A stretch of 64,000 bases of DNA from Deinococcus hopiensis KR-140 (GTDB lineage Bacteria; Deinococcota; Deinococci; Deinococcales; Deinococcaceae): contig NZ_FWWU01000003.1 in the NCBI RefSeq assembly GCF_900176165.1, positions 208,001-272,000 of the forward strand, given 5' to 3'. The translations under genes were made by a program, and so were the position numbers. The stretch's first letter is position 1, and every line of letters begins with the position of its first letter. The notes beneath the pieces were generated by a model. It had not been told where the DNA came from and made no database searches. It saw only the letters and a program-made list of their open reading frames with translations. Shown in pieces: positions 57,553 through 64,000 of this stretch.

Positions 57553-58154
57553 AAGGGCTCCTTGGAGGTGCGGCGGTCCTGGCGGTCACGGGTCATCCAG
57601 GTCACGCCGGGCTCGGATTGCCAGGAACGAAAGCCGTGCCCGGCGTAGAAGTGGGCGGCACGGGCATTGCTCGGGTCCACCCCCAGGTGAACCCCCACGC
57701 GCCACAGATGCCCCAGCGCGTGCCGGAGGAGCCGTCCCCCCGCCCCCTGGCCCTGCGCACGCGGCAACAGGTTGAGGTGCAGGTGCGCGGGCCAACCGGC
57801 GAGCAGGGCGGCCGGTGTTACGCCGGGGAAGCGCAATTGCTGGGCGAGCGCGGCGTCAGCAGTGGGCAGGTCCGGGGTGTCGGGGACGGGGGGCAACACC
57901 CGCAGCCGGGCAGCCTCATAGCGGGCGGTGTCGTGGACGGTCAGCACGTAACCGCATACTCCCTGCGCGTCTTCGAGGACGAAGGCGCCCTCGGGTTCGA
58001 GACGCAGGTAAGGACGGACATACAGCCAGGCGAGGCGTTCGGGGTGGGCGTAGGCAGCGCGGGCGTCTTTCCCGGCCAAGCCGGTCTGCACGCAAATCTC
58101 TTCCAGCGCCGCCCCGTCGCCGGGAAGGGCCGGGCGAATCAGGCTCGCGCCCAC
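57549..58154 (-). CDS. GNAT acetyltransferase, amino-sugar operon
   Basis: The 201-residue protein starts with a GTG 16 bases after the permease stop. GNAT features are LIRPALPGDGAALEEICVQTG, VLEDAQGVCGYVL, the acetyl-CoA loop LPRAQGQGAGGRLL and a closing VHLGVDPSNARAAHFYAGHGF. It resembles the acetyltransferase-like domain family found with O-GlcNAcase-type enzymes. Placed between the transporter and nagZ, it may act on an amino-sugar intermediate, but the substrate is unknown. Confidence 0.85.
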   Translation of the reverse strand: MGASLIRPALPGDGAALEEICVQTGLAGKDARAAYAHPERLAWLYVRPYLRLEPEGAFVLEDAQGVCGYVLTVHDTARYEAARLRVLPPVPDTPDLPTADAALAQQLRFPGVTPAALLAGWPAHLHLNLLPRAQGQGAGGRLLRHALGHLWRVGVHLGVDPSNARAAHFYAGHGFRSWQSEPGVTWMTRDRQDRRTSKEPL

Positions 58155-58170
58155 CGGCGGACCCTCCCCA

Positions 58171-59055
58171 TCATTTGACCGCGCCCTCCATGCCCTTCAG
58201 GAACAGGCGTTGGGCGAACAGAAACACCAGAAGCACCGGCAACATCATGATCAGCGAGCCCGCTGCCACGTTGAAGGGGTCATAGTTGAACTGCCCCTTG
58301 AGCTTGAGGACCGCCACGCTCAGCGGGGCCTTGTCGGGCGTGGCCGACAACACCAGCATGGGCCAGAAGTAGGCGTTCCAGGTGGTGACCAGCGTGAAAA
58401 TGCCCAGCGCCGCCAGGCTCGGCCGCGTGAGGGGCAGCATAATTCGCGTCAGCACCGTCATCTCGCTGGCACCATCCAGCCGGGCCGCTTCCAGCAGCGC
58501 CCTGGGCACCGACAGGAACGCCTGACGCATCAGGAAGATGCCGAAGGCGGACGCGACGAGGGGCAGCACGACGCCCGTGTGGGTGCCCAGCAGGTGCAGC
58601 TTTTGCAACGTCAGCGTGTTGGGCAAGAAATTGGTCTCGGTGGGCAGCACCAGCGTCAGCACGATGATCGAAAAGATCAGGTTGCGCCCAGGAAACTGGA
58701 AGCGCGCCAGTGGGTAGGCGGCCAGCGCCGAGACCACCAGCGTGCCGATGATGGTGAGTCCTGTGATGGAAATGCTGTTCCAAACGTACTTGCCCAGGCT
58801 GAAGGTCTGGTAGACCTGCGAGAAGTTGTTCAGCGTGATCTTGGTGGGAAACAGACTGGCCGGGAAGTTGTAGATGCTGCCGCCCGCCGTCTTGTCGGTC
58901 AGCGCGATGGCGAGCGTCCACAGGAAGGGAAACACCGCGAACAGCAGCACCATGATCAGGAAGGCGTAGCGCAGCACGAGCGGAAGCACGCGGCGCGGGC
59001 GGCGGCGCACCACGGTGGTGCGGTTGCGGGCAGGACGGGCAGTTACGGCACTCAC
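58171..59055 (-). CDS. Sugar ABC transporter permease, MalG type
   Basis: The 294-residue protein has six TM helices and the ATPase contact (EAA) loop EAARLDGASEMTVLTRIMLPLTRP. The GTG start overlaps the previous permease stop (GTGA). It belongs to the carbohydrate CUT1 family. It pairs with the MalF-type permease and the binding protein encoded upstream. No ATPase gene is in the operon, so a shared MsmK-like ATPase elsewhere in the genome is expected. Confidence 0.93.
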   Translation of the reverse strand: MSAVTARPARNRTTVVRRRPRRVLPLVLRYAFLIMVLLFAVFPFLWTLAIALTDKTAGGSIYNFPASLFPTKITLNNFSQVYQTFSLGKYVWNSISITGLTIIGTLVVSALAAYPLARFQFPGRNLIFSIIVLTLVLPTETNFLPNTLTLQKLHLLGTHTGVVLPLVASAFGIFLMRQAFLSVPRALLEAARLDGASEMTVLTRIMLPLTRPSLAALGIFTLVTTWNAYFWPMLVLSATPDKAPLSVAVLKLKGQFNYDPFNVAAGSLIMMLPVLLVFLFAQRLFLKGMEGAVK

Positions 59056-59957
59056 GCTTCACTCTCCCCTGAGTCACGGAACAGGCGGAAGTTGACGAGG
59101 GACAGCGCCAAGGCCACCAGCGCCACCACCAGACCTGCCGCGCTCGCCAGGCCGTAGTCGAAATTGAATCCCTGAAATGCCTTGGAATACACGTACATCA
59201 GTGAGGTGAAGGTGGAGTTCAGCGGTCCGCCGCCCGTCAGCACCAGCACCTCTTCCAACACGCGGAGCGCCCCAATGGTGGACAGCAGCGTACACAGCAA
59301 GATGGTGGGCCGCATCATGGGCACGGTCAGTTTCCAGAAGCGCTGCCAGGGCGAAGCTCCGTCCAGGCGAGCAGCTTCCTCCAGCTCCGCGGGAATGTTT
59401 TGCAGGCCCGCCAGGTACAGCACCATGTAGTACCCGAAGCCCCGCCAGAACGTGACCAGCATGACCGCGAAGAAGGCCGTGGCCTCGTTGTTCAGCCAGC
59501 CGAAGGCCTGTTGCCGGGGCAGCAGGTGCAGGCTGCTCAGCACCCAGTTCAGCGTGCCCTCGCGGTTGTAGACCCACTCCCACATCACGGCGGCCAGAGA
59601 GATGCTCGTCACCACCGGCACGTAGTACGCGGCGCGAAAAAACGCCATACCCGGCAACTCACGGTTGACCATGACGGCCACCGCGAGCGAGGCGAACTGC
59701 AGCGCGGGAACCACCAGCAGGTACTTGACGCTGTTGATCAGCGAAGTCACGAACAGCGGATCGGCAAAGAGGGTCTTGAAGTTTTGCAGTCCGATCCACT
59801 TGGGCCCCAGACCCTGCCCGAAGCGGGCCCCGTTGTACTCGGTAAAGCCCAGGTAGGTGCCGTAGGCCAGCGGATAGAAGGTAAAGAGGGCCAGCAGCAC
59901 GAGCGCCGGAGCCAGAAACGTGTACGAGAGCAGGGTATCCCGCCAGGAAGGGCGCAT
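59052..59957 (-). CDS. Sugar ABC transporter permease, MalF/UgpA type
   Basis: The 301-residue permease has six TM helices and the EAA loop EEAARLDGASPWQRFWKLTVPMMRPT. It starts at the ATG at 59957. It lies 127 bases after the binding-protein gene, with a stem-loop between (60013-60042). With the second permease it forms the channel of the CUT1 transporter. Substrate is inferred as GlcNAc-containing oligosaccharides from the nagZ and rpiR neighbours. Confidence 0.93.
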   Translation of the reverse strand: MRPSWRDTLLSYTFLAPALVLLALFTFYPLAYGTYLGFTEYNGARFGQGLGPKWIGLQNFKTLFADPLFVTSLINSVKYLLVVPALQFASLAVAVMVNRELPGMAFFRAAYYVPVVTSISLAAVMWEWVYNREGTLNWVLSSLHLLPRQQAFGWLNNEATAFFAVMLVTFWRGFGYYMVLYLAGLQNIPAELEEAARLDGASPWQRFWKLTVPMMRPTILLCTLLSTIGALRVLEEVLVLTGGGPLNSTFTSLMYVYSKAFQGFNFDYGLASAAGLVVALVALALSLVNFRLFRDSGESEA

Positions 59958-60012
59958 GGGGTCTCCTTTGGGAGAGGCGAGGGTGAGCAGGGACAGGGGC
60001 CTGAGAAAGCGC

Positions 60013-60042
60013 GTGGCCCACCCGGGAAAGGGGGCGGGCCAC
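60013..60042 (-). other. Intercistronic stem-loop after the binding-protein gene
   Basis: GTGGCCC (60013-60019) pairs with GGGCCAC (60036-60042), with additional CCC/GGG pairing inside. It lies in the gap between the binding-protein stop and the first permease. Hairpins here commonly keep binding-protein message in excess. Confidence 0.6.
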
Positions 60043-60084
60043 AGGGGTGGGAGACGGCTCAGCAGCTCAGCCGCCCAGACCGCC

Positions 60085-61344
60085 TTACTTCTTCATGTTG
60101 GCGTTCCAGTAGGTTACGGTGTCGTTCAGCGCCTGCTGCGCGCTCTTGCGCCCCAGCATCGCGGCCTCGATGTTGTCGTTGAGGTTCTTGTACAGGTCGT
60201 CGCTGTTGCCGGGGGCCTTGTAGCCGGGGTTGATCAGGCGGCCCGAGGCACTGACGCGGGCGGTGGCTTCCAGGATGGGATCAGGGCTGTTCACATTGCC
60301 CTTGATGTTCTGCGCGCCCCGGGTGGTGGGCACGATGGGAACCACCTTGGAAAAGGCAATCTGGTTGGCGTTGTTCGTAAAGAATGCCGCGAGCTTGGCC
60401 GCTTCCCTGGGGTGCTTGCTGGCGGTGGGCACCACGAGGGCCATGCTGCCGCCAGTCTGCACGCCCGCCTTGCCCAGGGGCGGGTCCGTCACCTGGGTCT
60501 TCCCGTACAGGCCGGGGTTCGTGTCCTTCACGCGGGTGAGCGCCTGCGGCCCACCGATGATCATCGCCACACGGTTTTGCGCGTACATCTCGGTGGCGGC
60601 CTGGAAGGCTTCCCTGCGCAGCACGTCTTCGGGAATATAGCCGCCCTTGTACAGGTTCACGAACTCCTGCAGCAGCGCTGCGTGGGAAGGCGAGTTGAAC
60701 ACGGCCTTGCCGTCCGCCGAGTAGATGGGCAGGCCCTCGTCGTAGAAGTAGCCCAGGAAGGACGAGGTGTTGGGGTCCTTGAGCGCGGGTACCCAGCCGT
60801 ACGCGCCGGTCTTGTCCTTGATGGTGCGTGCAGCGGCGCGCATCTCACTCATGGTGCGGGGCGTCTTGGTGATGCCCGCCTTCTTCAACAGTTCCGGGTT
60901 GTACAGCAGCACGCCCTGGTTCAGCCAGCCGTACCACGGGTAGGCGTAGATCTTGTTGCCGCTGGTGAAGTTCTTCAGGCTCTGCGGGTAGAAGGTGGCC
61001 GCAAGGCTGGCGGGGCTGGTCAGGTCGCTGGCGGCGCGCAGGAAGCCGTTCTGTGCGGCCTTCTGCACCTCGTCGATGTTGAGGTTCACCACGTCCGGGG
61101 CGTTGCCGAGGTTGATGGAAGAGATGAAGTCCTGCACCATCGAGTCCTGCTTGTCGAACCATTTGACCTTGATGTTCGGGTTCTGCTTCTCGAAAGCGGC
61201 GATGGTGTCCTTGATGTAGGCGTCGAATTTGGGGCTGAGGTACCAGGTCCAGAACTGGACTTCCACCGGCTGCTGGGCAGCGGCGGTGCCAGCGGCTCCG
61301 GTGGCGAGGGCGAAAGCGAGGGTCAGCAGCTTCAGCTTCTTCAT
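60085..61344 (-). CDS. Sugar ABC transporter binding protein
   Basis: This 419-residue extracytoplasmic solute-binding protein (CUT1/family 1) has a signal peptide (LLTLAFALATGAAGTAAAQQ) and the typical early strand EVQFWTWYLSPKFDAYIKDTI. It then shows YPWYGWLNQGVLLYNPELL and GGPQALTRVKD. The ATG follows AAAGGAGAGACC. No lipobox cysteine is seen, so it is probably a free periplasmic protein. It is the first structural gene after rpiR2, with 46 bases between them, and would deliver amino-sugar oligomers to the two permeases. Confidence 0.93.
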   Translation of the reverse strand: MKKLKLLTLAFALATGAAGTAAAQQPVEVQFWTWYLSPKFDAYIKDTIAAFEKQNPNIKVKWFDKQDSMVQDFISSINLGNAPDVVNLNIDEVQKAAQNGFLRAASDLTSPASLAATFYPQSLKNFTSGNKIYAYPWYGWLNQGVLLYNPELLKKAGITKTPRTMSEMRAAARTIKDKTGAYGWVPALKDPNTSSFLGYFYDEGLPIYSADGKAVFNSPSHAALLQEFVNLYKGGYIPEDVLRREAFQAATEMYAQNRVAMIIGGPQALTRVKDTNPGLYGKTQVTDPPLGKAGVQTGGSMALVVPTASKHPREAAKLAAFFTNNANQIAFSKVVPIVPTTRGAQNIKGNVNSPDPILEATARVSASGRLINPGYKAPGNSDDLYKNLNDNIEAAMLGRKSAQQALNDTVTYWNANMKK

Positions 61345-61390
61345 GGTCTCTCCTTTGTGGTGGGGCCCTGGGGCCAGGTCCTGTGGAGTG

Positions 61391-62245
61391 CTAGTACTTC
61401 TTCTCGACGACAGATTCGGCGGTCACGCGCAGCATGGCGTGCGCCTCCGGACGGCGGGCAAGCACTGCCGCGTAGAGCAGTTCGAGCATCAGCGTCTGAC
61501 TGCTGAGCGTGGCAAGCACCGAATCGCGCAGTGGGTCTTCCTGGGCAGCCGTGAACAGGACGGCCCGGGCATAACGGGTGACGGGACTGCTGCCCCGGTG
61601 GGTCAGGGCGACGGTGAAGTGGCCGTGGTTTTGCGCGAGGTGCAGGTGCTGTACGGTGTCGATGGTGCTACCGCTGCTGGAAATCCCGATCACCACACCG
61701 CCCCGCGGCAGGGTGGAAACGCTCACCGCCGCGATGTGCGGGTCCGTGCAGGCCACGGCGGTGATCCCGATGCGCATCAGTCGGTGGGCGAAGTACTGGG
61801 CAACGAGGCCGCTGTTGCCCTGCCCGGTCAAGTCCACCCGGGGCGCGCGGGCAATGGCCTGCGCCACATCGTCGAGCACCGCCGGATTAAGCAGCTGCGC
61901 GGTGTCTTCCAGGGTGCGGCAGGTCTGACGAACGAGGTGGGTGGTGGGGTCGAGGGTGCCGCTGCTGGGAGGCAAAGCCTCACGGCTGGCGACGTCCGAG
62001 GCGAGGGCGATCTTGAAAGCGTGGAACCCCGCAAAATTCAGCTTGCGGCACAGCCGAGTGATGGTCGCCTCGCTAACCCCGGCGCTGGTGGCGAGTTCGG
62101 TGATGGTCTGGTGAACCACGCTATCGGCGTGGCGCACGACGTACTCGGCAACGCGTTGCAGCGTCGGAGAAAGGGGAGCGGCCTGTTGACGGAGACGCCC
62201 GAGCGCACCACCGGGCGCGGCGGGTTGAATCACGGTCTGTGTCAC
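61391..62245 (-). CDS. RpiR/MurR-family regulator 2 (transport/nagZ operon)
   Basis: The GTG at 62245 has AGGAG six bases upstream; the product has 284 residues and the longer open frame is not used. The helix-turn-helix is ITELATSAGVSEATITRLCRKLNFAGFHAFK and the SIS sensor carries VIGISSSGSTIDT. It is a clear paralogue of the regulator at 23377, with the same C-terminal TAESVVEKKY and the same promoter element. It is the first gene of the transport and nagZ operon and probably controls both itself and, through the shared element, the nagA operon. Confidence 0.9.
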   Translation of the reverse strand: MTQTVIQPAAPGGALGRLRQQAAPLSPTLQRVAEYVVRHADSVVHQTITELATSAGVSEATITRLCRKLNFAGFHAFKIALASDVASREALPPSSGTLDPTTHLVRQTCRTLEDTAQLLNPAVLDDVAQAIARAPRVDLTGQGNSGLVAQYFAHRLMRIGITAVACTDPHIAAVSVSTLPRGGVVIGISSSGSTIDTVQHLHLAQNHGHFTVALTHRGSSPVTRYARAVLFTAAQEDPLRDSVLATLSSQTLMLELLYAAVLARRPEAHAMLRVTAESVVEKKY

Positions 62246-62271
62246 GAATGACTCCTGTTTGTGATGGACAT

Positions 62272-62325
62272 AGGGTACTCCTGAAAAATTATTTCTGTCA
62301 AGCACCAAGTGGGGGCAATTCTTTT
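62272..62325 (-). promoter_or_regulatory. rpiR2 operon promoter with shared bipartite element
   Basis: On the minus strand TTGACA (62301-62296) is followed after 18 bp by TACCCT (62277-62272). The plus-strand blocks ATTTCTGTCAAG (62291-62302) and GCAATTCTTTT (62315-62325), 12 bases apart, match those at the rpiR1 promoter exactly. GAAA-N5-TTTC (62283-62295) overlaps the spacer. Confidence 0.65.
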
Positions 62326-62706
62326 CACCACCGTGGGAGAGGCTGCCGATTCTGCCCGTCGCCTCTGCTGCATGAAGGAGTACACAGTGTGTGGCCCAAC
62401 GGGAATCAGGAGGAAAAGCTCCATTGACGACAGTCTTCCCGGAGCAGCATAAGCGCGATTCACTCGGCTCCTCCTCCCCCTTTCGATTGGTTTTCACATT
62501 CCTTCTCATTTTCACCCAAGCATGCTTGGGATGAAAATGGGCTTGCTGGGCTGGGTCGAGAGGACCGCTGTCCGCCGTTCCTGGCCTCCCCCGGTCTGGA
62601 AAGCCGGAGACGCGAGCCGCTGCAAGCCCGGTCAGGAGCCCGCTGCGGCGGCAAGGACGGGCCGATAAGGGCGTGGGGCGCGTTTCCCATCTTGTTGCGT
62701 CCGCCG
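62326..62706. other. Gene-free stretch of about 380 bases
   Basis: Between the rpiR2 promoter and the hydrolase stop I find no supported gene. It contains the long palindrome at 62507-62539, listed separately. The open frames here have no ribosome site or protein-like composition. Confidence 0.5.
62507..62539. repeat. 33-bp near-perfect palindrome
   Basis: CATTTTCA (62507-62514), CCCAAGCATGCTTGGG (62515-62530), then A and TGAAAATG (to 62539) form a palindrome with a single unpaired base. It lies about 180 bases upstream of the rpiR2 promoter and 170 bases beyond the hydrolase stop. It could be an operator or a bidirectional terminator. Confidence 0.5.
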
Positions 62707-63510
62707 CTATTCTCGCTGCCTTGCCTGTTTGGCCATGAAGTGGTCAATCTGGGCGAGCGTGGCCTCTGGCCGCTCCAGCTGCGGCAGGTGTCCGGCGCGC
62801 GGGATAACCTCGAATTGCCCCTGTCGGAATGCTGCGGCGTAGGCTGCACCATACGCTGGAGTGACGATGCGGTCGCTTTCACCCCAGAGCACCAGCGTCG
62901 GCACGGACACCTCGCACAGTCGGCCCAGCAGGGTGGGATCATGCATGTAGGGCTCGCCTGCAAGCCGCCGCATGGCGTCCAGGTTGCCCTTCTGGCGGGC
63001 CACCTGCTCCTGGGTCAGGTTGGCTGGATCCACGAAGAAGCGGTCCGGGGCGTGAAAGGACAGCTCTGCCAATCCACGTGGCGACAGGGCAAACACGTCC
63101 TGAATCGGTTCGCCCTCCACCTTCACACCCACCGCGTTGATCAGGACCAGGCCGGTGATGCGCCGTCCGCTGTCGGCCAGGGCCATCTCCGCACCGATCC
63201 AACCGCCGAGCGAGGAACCGACCACCAGGACGTCCCGAAGCTGCCGGTCTTCCAGCAGCTGCAGATAGACCCGCGCGAGGTCTCGCACCCGCGCCAGATG
63301 CTCGGGCCGGGGGGTGCCGTTCCAGCCCGGATGTGTGGGCAGCAGGGTACGTGCAGCGGTAGAAAGTTGCGCAGCCAGCCCAGTGACGGTCAACGGCCCC
63401 CCGCCACCGTGCAGGATCAGTGTGGACCGTCCGGCTCCCGCCTCAGTCAGCGTGAGCGGCAGGTCCGGCGTGAGCAAGGCCGTGTGCGGTACAGCTTGAA
63501 GAGAGGTCAT
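62707..63510 (-). CDS. Alpha/beta hydrolase
   Basis: The 267-residue protein is read from the ATG at 63510. It has the oxyanion region LILHGGGGPL, the nucleophile elbow GSSLGG, the acid in LWGESDRIV and the final His in RAGHLPQLERPE. It belongs to the general alpha/beta hydrolase family (esterase or C-C hydrolase-like). It is divergent from a MarR-family gene across a 52-base AT-rich gap, suggesting direct control by that regulator. The substrate is not evident. Confidence 0.9.
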   Translation of the reverse strand: MTSLQAVPHTALLTPDLPLTLTEAGAGRSTLILHGGGGPLTVTGLAAQLSTAARTLLPTHPGWNGTPRPEHLARVRDLARVYLQLLEDRQLRDVLVVGSSLGGWIGAEMALADSGRRITGLVLINAVGVKVEGEPIQDVFALSPRGLAELSFHAPDRFFVDPANLTQEQVARQKGNLDAMRRLAGEPYMHDPTLLGRLCEVSVPTLVLWGESDRIVTPAYGAAYAAAFRQGQFEVIPRAGHLPQLERPEATLAQIDHFMAKQARQRE

Positions 63511-63518
63511 ACCCCACA

Positions 63519-63540
63519 TTATATAAATATGTTGATATAA
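63519..63540. promoter_or_regulatory. AT-rich inverted repeat, likely MarR operator
   Basis: TTATAT (63519-63524) and ATATAA (63535-63540) form an inverted repeat with a 10-base spacer in the 52-base gap between the divergent hydrolase and MarR genes. The spacing suits a MarR dimer, and the site overlaps likely -10 elements of both genes. Confidence 0.6.
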
Positions 63541-63562
63541 GCAAGTTGCGATAGAATAGGTC

Positions 63563-64000
63563 ATGTCGATAGACCTGCTGACCCTGGGCCGGATGATCAA
63601 GCGGGTGCAGTATGGCCACCACCGCGCCCTGGATACGCGGCTGACGGCTATCGGCACCACCCTCGTTCAATGGGACGCCCTGCGCGCCATCAAGGCAATG
63701 CCGGGGGCCTCAGCGCATGAGCTCGCCGTCGCCTCGTTTCAGAGCGATCAGGCCTTCGGTACGCTGGCCGGACGGCTCGCGGCGCAGGGGCTGATTGAGC
63801 GGCGGCCCGGCAGGGGCAAACGCATCGAACACCACCTCACCCCGTCCGGTACCCAGGTGCTGGAAGCTGGCCGTCCCCTGGCCGAAGCCGTTCTGGCCAC
63901 CTCGTTTGCTCCCCTAAATGGGCAGGAGCGGGCAACGTTGCACGCGCTCCTGCAGCGGCTCACGCCGGGAGCCGCTGGGGAGGAAACGGCGGCATCAGGA
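63563..64000 (+). CDS. MarR-family regulator, 3' end outside the window
   Basis: The frame starts at the ATG at 63563 and is still open after 146 codons at the window end. It encodes a winged helix: SIDLLTLGRMIKRVQYGHHR, HELAVASFQSDQAFGTLAGR as the recognition region, and LIERRPGRGKRIEHHLTPSG as the wing. This is the MarR layout. It is divergent from the alpha/beta hydrolase and probably represses it and itself. The ligand is unknown, though phenolic compounds or esters are common for the family. Confidence 0.85.
   Translation, partial: MSIDLLTLGRMIKRVQYGHHRALDTRLTAIGTTLVQWDALRAIKAMPGASAHELAVASFQSDQAFGTLAGRLAAQGLIERRPGRGKRIEHHLTPSGTQVLEAGRPLAEAVLATSFAPLNGQERATLHALLQRLTPGAAGEETAASG

Overview
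The window is high-GC DNA, densely packed with short or overlapping gene junctions and many GTG and TTG starts. The gene content fits a Deinococcus-type bacterium: two archaic (Csu-like) chaperone-usher fimbria loci with spore-coat-U-type subunits, alpha-E and transglutaminase-like proteins, a VIT/vWA surface protein, a large SARP/LAL-type regulator and an amino-sugar catabolic system. The genus is an inference from gene content. No rRNA, tRNA, CRISPR array or intact insertion sequence was seen.

Layout. 1-1.9 kb: end of an alpha-E protein gene and a transglutaminase-like protein. 1.9-7.5 kb: fimbria locus 1 (two pilin-type subunits, chaperone, usher, two YxFxxD-type proteins), with a divergent small secreted protein. 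7.5-12.4 kb: a SARP/LAL regulator whose 3' third is AT-rich, a double-PAS protein and a second transglutaminase. 12.4-21.1 kb: a two-component system divergent from an efflux operon (two TolC-like proteins, MacA-like adaptor, MacB-like ATPase and permease, secreted Gln/Gly-rich protein). 21.1-24.4 kb: rpiR1-nagA-SIS deaminase operon for amino sugars. 24.7-27.7 kb: aldo/keto reductase, HxlR regulator, quinone-type oxidoreductase and a small secreted protein. 27.8-29.7 kb: a frameshifted gene, a gene-poor stretch, an RNase H-like protein and a candidate 39-residue peptide gene. 29.7-34.2 kb: formate dehydrogenase genes (catalytic subunit, DUF1641, fdhD). 34.4-44.2 kb: coiled-coil membrane protein, decayed DUF2243 gene, MFS exporter, VIT/vWA protein and a pseudokinase with six repeated extracytoplasmic domains. 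44.3-46.1 kb: chitinase lipoprotein. 46.6-55.6 kb: fimbria locus 2 with a GGDEF diguanylate cyclase at its 3' end, divergent from a second two-component system. 56.0-62.3 kb: rpiR2-binding protein-two permeases-GNAT-nagZ operon. 62.7-64 kb: alpha/beta hydrolase divergent from a MarR regulator cut by the window edge.

How the parts may work together. The chitinase, the binding-protein transporter with NagZ, and the NagA/SIS deaminase operon form a plausible route from chitin or peptidoglycan fragments to glucosamine-6-phosphate and on to fructose-6-phosphate. The two rpiR operons are tied by an identical bipartite promoter element (ATTTCTGTCAAG, 12 bases, GCAATTCTTTT), the clearest unexplained regulatory signal here. 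Each two-component system lies back to back with a target-like operon, and each divergent gap holds repeated hexamers or heptamers, including pairs 11 bp apart, suitable for OmpR-type regulators. Fimbria locus 2 is followed at 25 nt by a GGDEF enzyme, suggesting a c-di-GMP link to adhesion.
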